NCBI RefSeq assembly: GCF_000215705.1
Contig: NC_015677.1
Location: 2,306,001-2,370,000 of the forward strand
Source of the DNA: Ramlibacter tataouinensis TTB310
GTDB taxonomy: Bacteria > Pseudomonadota > Gammaproteobacteria > Burkholderiales > Burkholderiaceae_C
Direction of reading: 5' to 3'
Length of the DNA stretch: 64,000 nucleotides
The position numbers and the translations under genes were made by a program. Positions 33,234 to 40,235 of this stretch are shown one piece after another (positions within the stretch are counted from its first letter, which is position 1; every line of letters begins with the position of its first letter). Under the pieces are notes generated by a model. The model searched no databases. It saw only the letters and a program-made list of their open reading frames with translations, and was not told the origin of the DNA.

Positions 33234-34667
33234 TCAGTGGGCGGCTGCATTGCTGCCGGCAGCCGCGCCTGCCGCTGGCGCGGACGCAGCGCCACCAGCC
33301 ATGGGTCTGCCGATCAGGGTGGATGAAAGGGCGGCGTCGGCCAGCCAGAAGTCGCGTTGCGCCTCGATGGAGGCGATCACGCCGTTGACCTGGTCGCGCG
33401 CATCGGCCAGGAGCTCGAACACCCCGATGAGCATCCCGTTGTAGCGAAGCAGGTTCTCCTCGGAGATCGTCTTGCGCAGCGGCACCATCTCCTCGCGCTG
33501 GTGCCTGGCCTGGTCGTAGGCGGTGCGGTAAGCCGAGTAGCTCTCGCGCGCCTGCGAGCTCGCCGCGCGCGCCAACGCCTCGTAGCGGTTGGCGGCCGCC
33601 AGCGACCTGGCGTCGAGCGCGGCCCGGCGGGTGGCGCCCCAATCGAACAGGGGCAGCCGGATCTCCAGCTCGAACCCGCGGACGCTCGCCCTCTCGCCGT
33701 TGCCTTCGAAGAGGGTGTCGCGGCGCACGCCGGCCTCCACGTCGACCAGGCTCGACACCAGGTCGACGCCGCGGCCCCGGCCGGCCGCTTCAAGCTCGAG
33801 CCGCGCGATGCGTGCGTCCAGCCGCTGCGAGGCGAGCGCCTTGGAGACTTCATCGGGAGCCTTCGGCGCCTTGGGCAGGTCCGGCAGGCGCTCGGGCAGC
33901 TTCAAGCCCGCCGCCTGTTCGTCCGTGAGTCCCAGCTGGCGCACCAGCTCCTCGCGCGCCGAGACCGCCGCTTGCCTGGCCGAGGCCAGACGCGAAGTCG
34001 CGTCGCCGTAGAACAGGTGCTGCCGGGCCGCCTGCAGCTTGGTGAAGTTTCCGACACCCTGCAGACGCCGGGCCAGCTCCGCGCTGGCGTCCGCCGCCTC
34101 CTGGACCTGGACGGCGTAAACCTCGATCTCGCTTGCGGCGACCGCCTTCACCCAGGCCTGGCGGGCATTGGACACCTGCTCGACGATGCTCGAAGCCATC
34201 CGAACGCGCGCGTGCTCGCCGTCGAGCTGAGAGGCGGCTCGCCGCTGCGGCAACGTGATCAGGTCGAAGAGCCCGATGGACAGCAGCCGCCCGATTTCGA
34301 GGTCGGCGCCTTCGCGCAGCCGTTCGAAGGAGAAGACAACGCCGCCGGGCAAACCGCGCTGTCGCGCCTGCGCGAGCTCGCCCCAGCTCTGCGCGAGCGC
34401 GGACTGGAAAGCCGGGCTGTTGGCAAGCGCGAGCTGAGCGGCCCCGTCCATGGTCAATGGCTTGGAGAGGATAGCCGCGGCAAGCTTGGCGGAAGCCTCG
34501 CGCCCGGCATCATCCCGCGCGAGCGTGGCGCTTGCGCCCCCGGCAACGGGGCGGGCCATGGAGTTGGCCTCCCGCAAGGCCGCGTCCATGTTCGGGGCGG
34601 CGCAGCCAGCGAGCACCAGGGTTGCGGTCAGCGCCACGGCGAGTTTCCGTGATCGTCTTGCCTTCAT
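33234..34667 (-). CDS. TolC family outer-membrane lipoprotein
   Basis: The 477-residue protein has a lipobox (LVLAGCAAPNMD, Cys22) and two outer-membrane efflux protein repeats with long coiled coils. Typical TolC/CusC positions are LALANSPAFQSALAQSWGELAQAR and LFDWGATRRAALDARSLAAANRY. Its gene is in a copper cluster, but no RND pump or membrane-fusion protein is next to it, so its partner must lie elsewhere. The start overlaps the preceding gene's stop by ATGA. Confidence 0.87.
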   Translation of the reverse strand: MKARRSRKLAVALTATLVLAGCAAPNMDAALREANSMARPVAGGASATLARDDAGREASAKLAAAILSKPLTMDGAAQLALANSPAFQSALAQSWGELAQARQRGLPGGVVFSFERLREGADLEIGRLLSIGLFDLITLPQRRAASQLDGEHARVRMASSIVEQVSNARQAWVKAVAASEIEVYAVQVQEAADASAELARRLQGVGNFTKLQAARQHLFYGDATSRLASARQAAVSAREELVRQLGLTDEQAAGLKLPERLPDLPKAPKAPDEVSKALASQRLDARIARLELEAAGRGRGVDLVSSLVDVEAGVRRDTLFEGNGERASVRGFELEIRLPLFDWGATRRAALDARSLAAANRYEALARAASSQARESYSAYRTAYDQARHQREEMVPLRKTISEENLLRYNGMLIGVFELLADARDQVNGVIASIEAQRDFWLADAALSSTLIGRPMAGGAASAPAAGAAAGSNAAAH

Positions 34668-35023
34668 TTGGGATGTCCCTGATGCGGATCGGTGGCCTTC
34701 GGTGACACCGCTGGCGCCTGCCCTTGCCTTGCAGGCTGGGCGGCTGGGCCTTGCGCCTGGCCGGCACCGTCCGGCGCGCTGCCGGCGATCTCGCGGGCGT
34801 ACGCGCGCCAGCCGCCGATGTCCCGGACGGTGTCGTTACTCTTGCGCCAATCCTGGACATCTCCGGCAGCAAACGGGCGGTAACCCTCGAAAGCGGAGGC
34901 GTAGGTCGCGCTGGCACTGGTTCCAGCCGAGGGCTGGGTGGCGCCGGGGATCTGGGCGGCCAGTGGAAGGCTCGCCGCGAGCGCGGCTGCGCCGAAAAGA
35001 ATCGTTCTGGTCGAGATTGACAT
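34664..35023 (-). CDS. Small exported hypothetical protein of the copper cluster
   Basis: The 119-residue protein has a signal peptide (MSISTRTILFGAAALAASLPLAA) and a core FEGYRPFAAGDVQDWRKSNDTVRDIGGWRAY followed by a Pro/Ala/Gln-rich tail ending in HQGHPK. The core is like short proteins found in copper/silver efflux loci of betaproteobacteria next to tolC-like genes. Function unknown. Confidence 0.72.
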   Translation of the reverse strand: MSISTRTILFGAAALAASLPLAAQIPGATQPSAGTSASATYASAFEGYRPFAAGDVQDWRKSNDTVRDIGGWRAYAREIAGSAPDGAGQAQGPAAQPARQGQAPAVSPKATDPHQGHPK

Positions 35024-35136
35024 GGGTCCTCGTGCGAGTCGTTGCGTGGGCCTGGCGGCGCTTGCGCGGCCTGCTCAGGAGCCGGAACGGGAATGCGGCG
35101 GCGCGCCCCAGCTATGGCCGGGGCGGAGGGCCGCGC

Positions 35137-35547
35137 TCAGGCGCGAGGAGGCTTATCGGGGGTGGACGCGTCGCGCGTGAGCACGCGGGATGCGTCTTGG
35201 GACGGCTCTGAGCGGGGAGAGTCACCGCTCAGGCCCGAAGTCGGCGCATCGGAGAGCGCGACGAGGTTGCAGCACGAAGCGCAGATCGGGCAAGAGTGCC
35301 CGTCATCCACGGTCCCGTCGGCGGCTTGCGACACTTCGGGGAGGTGCTGCTGAGTCAGGTTGGCGCCTGCATGGTCATGATGGCCGTGGCCCTCGTGCCC
35401 GTGCGACGCATGGTCATGGCTGGCATGAAGCTGCACGGAAGTCGAATGGGCCGCCTGCCCGCAGAAAAGCATGGACGCGGCGGCGAACCCTTGCAAGGGC
35501 AGCACGGTCATGACGAGCCAAGCGATGACGAGACGGAGAATCGACAT
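35137..35547 (-). CDS. His-rich exported protein, possible metal binder
   Basis: The 136-residue protein has an N-terminal hydrophobic signal (LVIAWLVMTVLPLQGFAAAS), a His-rich block (HASHDHASHGHEGHGHHDH) and a CPICASCC cluster. Together these suggest binding of copper or zinc in the periplasm. The Asp/Ser/Pro-rich C-terminus looks disordered. The arrangement (signal, His block, Cys cluster) is seen in small proteins of copper loci, related in style to DUF2946. Confidence 0.65.
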   Translation of the reverse strand: MSILRLVIAWLVMTVLPLQGFAAASMLFCGQAAHSTSVQLHASHDHASHGHEGHGHHDHAGANLTQQHLPEVSQAADGTVDDGHSCPICASCCNLVALSDAPTSGLSGDSPRSEPSQDASRVLTRDASTPDKPPRA

Positions 35548-35629
35548 TACGTCCCCATGCTAGCGCAAGCTGCGGGCAGCGCAATGGCGCGGCCACCATT
35601 CCCCACAAAACCGTGCATGCCGTGAATTC

Positions 35630-36145
35630 CTAATGGGAGGCATGCGCCAGCGCGTGCCCCTTGCCGCGCTGGATCAGGAACCTGTTGAGCGGGAAGGCGG
35701 CGGTACCGGCGACGAGCAGCGAAACCGCCAGCGCTCCCCAGAAAAGCGGCGCGGCGAGCCCCGCGTCCATCGCGCCGGGGATCACCAGCATCATCCCGTT
35801 GTCCACCAGCTCCATCAAGGCGATGGAGGCCGTGTCGGCGGCAAAGGCCACGCGGACCGCCGCGCGCAGCGTCATTCCGGAGCGCAGCAGCGGGAAGAAG
35901 GTGAACGCGTAGCCGAAGACGAAGGCCAGCGCCACGGCCAACGCGATGGTTGCCCCGTTCGAGAGCCCGACCGCGGTGCCGATGACCATGCCCAGCACCT
36001 CGCCGACCGCACAGCCCGACAGGCAGTGCACGGTGGCCCGGAAGGCGATGGCGTTCAGGCTCGGCTGGCCGCTTGCGGGCCGCCGGTGCCCGTCGTGTCC
36101 AGCGGGGTGGCTGGTGTGGTGATGTCGATGCGGTGCGTCGTCCAT
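35630..36145 (-). CDS. DUF4396 membrane protein
   Basis: The 171-residue protein has a His-rich cytosolic/periplasmic head (APHRHHHTSHPAGHDGHRR) and a DUF4396 domain with TM helices, diagnostic CLSGCAVGEVLGMVIGTAVGLS and ALMELVDNGMMLVIPGAMDAG. DUF4396 genes are common beside copper resistance genes; transport or sensing is unproven. AGGAG spaced 8 bases before the ATG at 36145 fixes that start over two upstream in-frame ATGs. Confidence 0.82.
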   Translation of the reverse strand: MDDAPHRHHHTSHPAGHDGHRRPASGQPSLNAIAFRATVHCLSGCAVGEVLGMVIGTAVGLSNGATIALAVALAFVFGYAFTFFPLLRSGMTLRAAVRVAFAADTASIALMELVDNGMMLVIPGAMDAGLAAPLFWGALAVSLLVAGTAAFPLNRFLIQRGKGHALAHASH

Positions 36146-36330
36146 GGCAGTCTCCTGGTTGGAAGGCTCCATCGTGAAGCTTGCCACCGTGGCAAGGTCA
36201 AGCCCCCCGCTTGATCAGTTCCACCGTCGAGATCAGCTCGGCATGCGAGCGCCGGCGCCGTGGGCAGCCGGACGGCTGCGGCCTTGTGCGTGTTGAACCT
36301 GTGTTCCTGCAGTCCGCCGCTTGCACTATT

Positions 36331-36369
36331 CTTTATTTCAACTATTCTTGAATTGTTGAATTCAATAAA
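36331..36369. promoter_or_regulatory. AT-rich inverted repeat upstream of the small membrane gene
   Basis: CTTTATT (36331-36337) and AATAAAG (36363-36369) flank TTCAAC ... GTTGAA, nested inverted repeats within a 39-bp AT-rich island in otherwise GC-rich DNA. It lies between the divergent DUF4396 and small membrane genes, as an operator for a metalloregulator (ArsR- or MerR-type) might. No such regulator gene is in the cluster. Confidence 0.5.
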
Positions 36370-36413
36370 GCCGCTCCCTGCGGCACCGAATGACCACCCT
36401 GAAGGAGAAAGCC

Positions 36414-36608
36414 ATGAAGCGATTCCATGTCCAGGTCGAGCCGAGCGAGAAGCCTGCGGCCTTGAAGGCGCTTGCTGGCGTCGCGGTCGGCGCATTGGCG
36501 GTGACCGTCCTGCTGGCGGCCCGGCTCCTGCCCTTGCTGGCCTTGCACGCGGACAATGGCGGCGCGCTCGAGGATGCAGGCGCCGCCGCGACGCAGCCTT
36601 GCTGCTGA
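36414..36608 (+). CDS. Small membrane protein with C-terminal Cys-Cys
   Basis: The 64-residue protein has a basic N-terminus (MKRFHVQVEPSEKPAALK), one TM helix (GVAVGALAVTVLLAARLLPLL) and ends in QPCC. GAAGGAG precedes the ATG by six bases. It is divergent from the copper cluster; the terminal Cys pair could bind copper. Function unknown. Confidence 0.6.
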   Translation: MKRFHVQVEPSEKPAALKALAGVAVGALAVTVLLAARLLPLLALHADNGGALEDAGAAATQPCC

Positions 36609-36718
36609 GGCCCTGTCGGAGGTGGGCTCACGTCGTTGTGGGCACTGTCCTACACGCGGCCGATGAGTAGCCCCCTAGACTCCGCCGCTTCATTTTCTCG
36701 GTCCCCAGCTCCCCGAAC

Positions 36719-37567
36719 ATGAACCAGCCAAGCGAAGTCGTTCTCGCCGTCCTGCGCCAACACGAAAACCAGATCCGCACGGAGTGGCTGCAGGCCAGCA
36801 GCAGCGTCCGGATGACCGACGCGCAGCGGCGGGCGATGGAGGGGGAAGCCGCTGAAATCCTGCACGGCGTCCGCGATGCGCTGGAAGCCGGGGCCGATCC
36901 CGAGCAGTTCGAGGCGGCGCCCTGGTCCAAGCTGCGTCAATCCCTGGAGTCGCTGTCGCGCTCCCGCGCCGCCCAAGGCCACAGCGCGGCCGACACCAGC
37001 GTGTTCGTGCTCGCCTTCAAGCGCCCCATGTTCACGGCGCTCCAGCGGGCCACGAGCGACCCGCAGGCCATGCTGCAGGCCCTGTGGAACCTCTCCGTGC
37101 TGGTCGACAGGATGGCCCAGTGGACGGTGTCCACCTACCAGCAGACCCGGGAGGAGATCATCCAGCGCCAGCAGCAGGACCTGCTGGAACTCTCCACGCC
37201 CGTGATCAAGCTCTGGGAGGGCGTGCTGGCCGTGCCCATGATCGGCACCCTGGACTCCGGCCGCACGCAGATGGTGATGGAGACGCTGCTGCAGCGCATC
37301 GTGGAAACCGGCGCGACGCTGGCCATCATCGACATCACCGGCGTGCCCACCGTCGACACGCTGGTGGCGCAGCACCTGCTCAAGACCGTGAGCGCGATCC
37401 GGCTGATGGGCGCCGAGTGCGTCATCAGCGGGATCCGTCCCCAGATCGCGCAGACCATCGTGCACCTGGGGATCGACCTCCAGGGGATCGCCTCCAAGGC
37501 CAGCCTGGCCGATGCCCTGTCGCTGGCGCTGCGGCAGCGCGGCTACACCATCACCAAGGCGGCGTAG
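36719..37567 (+). CDS. rsbR: RsbR-type stressosome co-antagonist (STAS domain)
   Basis: The 282-residue protein has an N-terminal helical RsbRD-like sensor domain (about 1-150) and a C-terminal STAS domain. The two phosphorylation-type Thr are kept: Thr177 in VPMIGTLDSGR and Thr214 in DITGVPTVDTL, matching Thr171 and Thr205 of B. subtilis RsbRA. The STAS linker region LELSTPVIKLWEGVL is standard. It is the first gene of a six-gene overlapping operon, followed by RsbS and RsbT. Confidence 0.9.
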   Translation: MNQPSEVVLAVLRQHENQIRTEWLQASSSVRMTDAQRRAMEGEAAEILHGVRDALEAGADPEQFEAAPWSKLRQSLESLSRSRAAQGHSAADTSVFVLAFKRPMFTALQRATSDPQAMLQALWNLSVLVDRMAQWTVSTYQQTREEIIQRQQQDLLELSTPVIKLWEGVLAVPMIGTLDSGRTQMVMETLLQRIVETGATLAIIDITGVPTVDTLVAQHLLKTVSAIRLMGAECVISGIRPQIAQTIVHLGIDLQGIASKASLADALSLALRQRGYTITKAA

Positions 37568-37572
37568 CGCCC

Positions 37573-37950
37573 ATGTACCGCATCCCCATCCTGCAGATGG
37601 GCCAGACGCTTCTGGTCACCATCCAGGTCGACATGCAGGACCAGATGGCCCTGGCGCTGCAGGATGACCTCGCCAACAAGATCGCGTCCAGCGATGCCAA
37701 GGGTGTGCTGATCGACATCAGCGCGCTGGAGGTGGTCGACTCCTTCGTCGGGCGGATGCTGGCCAGCATCTCGGGCATCTCGCGCGTGCTGGACGCCACC
37801 ACGGTGGTGGTCGGCATGCAGCCCGCCGTCGCCATCACGCTGGTCGAGCTTGGGCTCTCGCTCGAAGGTGTGCGCACCGCACTGAACGTCGAGCGCGGTA
37901 TGGAACTGCTGGCCCAGGCGCGCCGCGCGGAGAACGCCGTTGCCCGCTGA
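37573..37950 (+). CDS. rsbS: RsbS-type stressosome scaffold (STAS domain)
   Basis: The 125-residue single-STAS protein (IPILQMGQTLLVTIQVDMQD start) keeps the RsbT-target Ser57 in DISALEVVDSFVGRML. It is five bases after rsbR and its end overlaps the TTG start of rsbT. With RsbR it would build the stressosome core. Confidence 0.92.
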   Translation: MYRIPILQMGQTLLVTIQVDMQDQMALALQDDLANKIASSDAKGVLIDISALEVVDSFVGRMLASISGISRVLDATTVVVGMQPAVAITLVELGLSLEGVRTALNVERGMELLAQARRAENAVAR

Positions 37951-38347
37951 GGACACCCGCGGCGAATTGCCGGTGCGCGCCGAGGAAGACGTCGTGGTGA
38001 CCCGGCAGAAGGTGCGCGCGCTCACCCAGCAGCTGAAGTTCTCGCTGGTCGACCAGACCAAGATGATCACGGCCGCCAGCGAGCTGTCGCGCAACACCCT
38101 GGTGCATGGACGGGGCGGCCGCATGCGCTGGGAGGTGCTGGAGGAAGGCATGAAGCGCGGCCTGCGCCTGCACTTCGAGGACGAAGGCCCCGGCATCGCC
38201 GACCTGAGGCTGGCCTTGACCGACGGCTGGACTTCCGGCGCGGGCATGGGCCTGGGCCTGCCCGGCAGCAAGCGACTCGTGCATGAATTCGACGTCCGTT
38301 CCGCCCCCGGCCAGGGCACCTGCGTGAGCATCACACGGTGGAAGTGA
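37940..38347 (+). CDS. rsbT: RsbT-type anti-sigma factor/serine kinase
   Basis: The 135-residue GHKL kinase has the N box AASELSRNTLVHGRGG, the G1 box FEDEGPGIADL and the G2 region GMGLGLPGSKRLVHEF. It would phosphorylate RsbS and RsbR and is released on stress. The start is TTG at 37940 with GGAGA seven bases before; a GTG at 37973 is the alternative. It overlaps both neighbours. Confidence 0.92.
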   Translation: MPAEDTRGELPVRAEEDVVVTRQKVRALTQQLKFSLVDQTKMITAASELSRNTLVHGRGGRMRWEVLEEGMKRGLRLHFEDEGPGIADLRLALTDGWTSGAGMGLGLPGSKRLVHEFDVRSAPGQGTCVSITRWK

Positions 38348-39351
38348 TCACCGGCAGGCGGCACCTCGATGTCCCGGTGGGCGATCCCAGCCGGGTGGGC
38401 GAGGCGCGGCGCCATGCGGCGCAGCTCGCCAGGGAGTGCGGCCTCGACGAGGTGGAAGCCGGCCGCCTTGCGATCATCGTCAACGAACTGGGCACCAACC
38501 TGCTGCGGCACGCCACGGACGGGCGGCTGCTGCTCGGCGCCCGCCCGGACCGCCGCGAGGTCGAGGTGCTTGCCATCGACCGCGGGCCCGGCATAGGGAA
38601 CCTCGACAGGTGCATGGGAGACGGCTATTCGACTGCAGGAACACCCGGCACCGGCCTGGGCGCGGTCCGCCGGCAGGCGGACGTATTCGACATCCATTCG
38701 CAGGTTCCGTCGGGCACCATCGTCCTTGCCCGCGTGCATGCGGCAGGCCTCGAGCCGGGGTCGGACCAGCGCCTGTGTGCCGCCGCCGTGTCGGTCCCGG
38801 CCCCGGGAGAGCGCGTGTGCGGCGACGCCTGGGCCTTCGCGCTCGACGGCGACCGGGCGGCCGTGCTCGTCACCGACGGCCTGGGCCATGGCGTCGCCGC
38901 CGCCGAGGCGGCGCAGCATTCGGTGGAGGAGTTCATGGAGGAACCGCTGGCGCCGCCCCGGCGCATGCTGGAGCGCGCACATGCCCGTCTGCGCTCCACC
39001 CGGGGTGCGGCCCTGATGGCGCTGCATGCCGACAACGGGTCCGGCACGGTCCGCAGTTGCGGCGCGGGGAATGTCGTCGCGCGCCTGGTGTCCGGCACCA
39101 CGGACCGGACGCTGCTCACCCAGCATGGCACGGTGGGCCTGACCATCCGCACACCCGAGGAGACCAGCGTCGCCTGGCCGCCCCACGCCCTGCTGGTGGT
39201 GTGCAGCGACGGCATCGAAACGCGCTGGAAGCCGGAGCTGCTGCGTCCGGTGCTGGGGCGCGACCCGGCCATCGCCGCCGCGCTGCTGCTGCGCGACCAC
39301 TGCCGCGGGCGGGATGACGCCACCGTGGCCGTCCTGCGCCGCAAGGATTGA
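38338..39351 (+). CDS. HATPase-SpoIIE phosphatase fusion (RsbT/RsbX-like)
   Basis: The 337-residue protein has an RsbT/RsbW-like ATPase domain (1-135; NELGTNLLRHA, IDRGPGIGNLD, GTGLGAVRRQAD) fused to a PP2C/SpoIIE phosphatase (about 145-337) with metal Asp contexts VCGDAWAF, LVTDGLGHGVAAAEAA, VVCSDGIETRW and GRDDATVAVL. It is expected to reset the stressosome as RsbX does. The GTG start overlaps rsbT by ten bases. The fusion is known in other proteobacterial stressosome loci. Confidence 0.9.
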   Translation: MEVITGRRHLDVPVGDPSRVGEARRHAAQLARECGLDEVEAGRLAIIVNELGTNLLRHATDGRLLLGARPDRREVEVLAIDRGPGIGNLDRCMGDGYSTAGTPGTGLGAVRRQADVFDIHSQVPSGTIVLARVHAAGLEPGSDQRLCAAAVSVPAPGERVCGDAWAFALDGDRAAVLVTDGLGHGVAAAEAAQHSVEEFMEEPLAPPRRMLERAHARLRSTRGAALMALHADNGSGTVRSCGAGNVVARLVSGTTDRTLLTQHGTVGLTIRTPEETSVAWPPHALLVVCSDGIETRWKPELLRPVLGRDPAIAAALLLRDHCRGRDDATVAVLRRKD

Positions 39352-39353
39352 GC

Positions 39354-40235
39354 ATGAGCGAGCCGATCACCGCATCCGAGCTGGCCGCGGCGCTGGAGGC
39401 GAGCCGCCGGGAGGCCCAGGCCCTGCGGGACGAACTCGAGGAAACCAACCGCGGCGTGCTGGCGCTTTACGCGGAACTGGACGCCCAGGCGGAGCAGCTG
39501 CGCCACGCCACCGAGCTCAAGAGCCGGTTCCTGGCCTACATGAGCCACGAGTTCCGCACCCCGATCAACGCCATCCGCAGCATCGCGCGCCTGCTGATCG
39601 ACCGGGTCGACGGGCCGCTCACGCAGGAACAGGACAAGCAGGTCGGCTTCATCCAGCAGACGGCGGCCGAGTTCGCCGAGATGGTGGACGACCTGCTCGA
39701 CCTGGCCAAGGTGGAAGCCGGGCGGGTGGAGATCTCGGCCGACTGGTTCGAGATGGTGGACCTGTTCTCCGCGCTGCGCGGCATGTTCAAGCCGGTGCTG
39801 ACGAACCCGGAGCTGACCCTGGTCTTCGAGGAGCCGCAGGACATCCCCCGGCTGTACACCGACGACCGCAAGGTGTCGCAGATCCTGCGCAACTTCATCT
39901 CCAACGCGCTCAAGTTCACCCCGCACGGCGAGGTCCGCGTCGGCGCCAGCTGCCAGGCAGAGCGCGTCACGTTCTCGGTCGCCGACACCGGCATCGGCAT
40001 CCCGCCCGAGTTCCACCAGACCATCTTCGAGGACTTCTCGCAGGTGGAGTCGCCGGTGCAGAAGCGGCTGCGCGGCACGGGCCTGGGCCTGGCGCTGTCG
40101 AAACGCCTGGCGGGACTGCTGCGGGGCGAGGTCGCGGTGCGCAGCGAGCCCGGCAAGGGCTCGGTGTTCTCGCTGACCATCCCCCTGCACCTCGACAGGG
40201 TTCCCGCCGCGGACGGGGAGGCCGCCCGTGGATAG
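39354..40235 (+). CDS. Cytoplasmic sensor histidine kinase
   Basis: The 293-residue protein has no TM segment and no recognisable sensor domain, only an N-terminal coiled coil (LEASRREAQALRDELEE) before HisKA (YMSHEFRTPINAIRSIAR) and HATPase_c (NFISNALKFTPHGE, DTGIGIPPEF, GTGLGLALSKRLAGLL). Its coiled coil is a plausible docking point for the stressosome proteins upstream. An in-frame TTG two codons upstream (39348) is the alternative start. It overlaps the downstream hybrid kinase by eight bases. Confidence 0.9.
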   Translation: MSEPITASELAAALEASRREAQALRDELEETNRGVLALYAELDAQAEQLRHATELKSRFLAYMSHEFRTPINAIRSIARLLIDRVDGPLTQEQDKQVGFIQQTAAEFAEMVDDLLDLAKVEAGRVEISADWFEMVDLFSALRGMFKPVLTNPELTLVFEEPQDIPRLYTDDRKVSQILRNFISNALKFTPHGEVRVGASCQAERVTFSVADTGIGIPPEFHQTIFEDFSQVESPVQKRLRGTGLGLALSKRLAGLLRGEVAVRSEPGKGSVFSLTIPLHLDRVPAADGEAARG

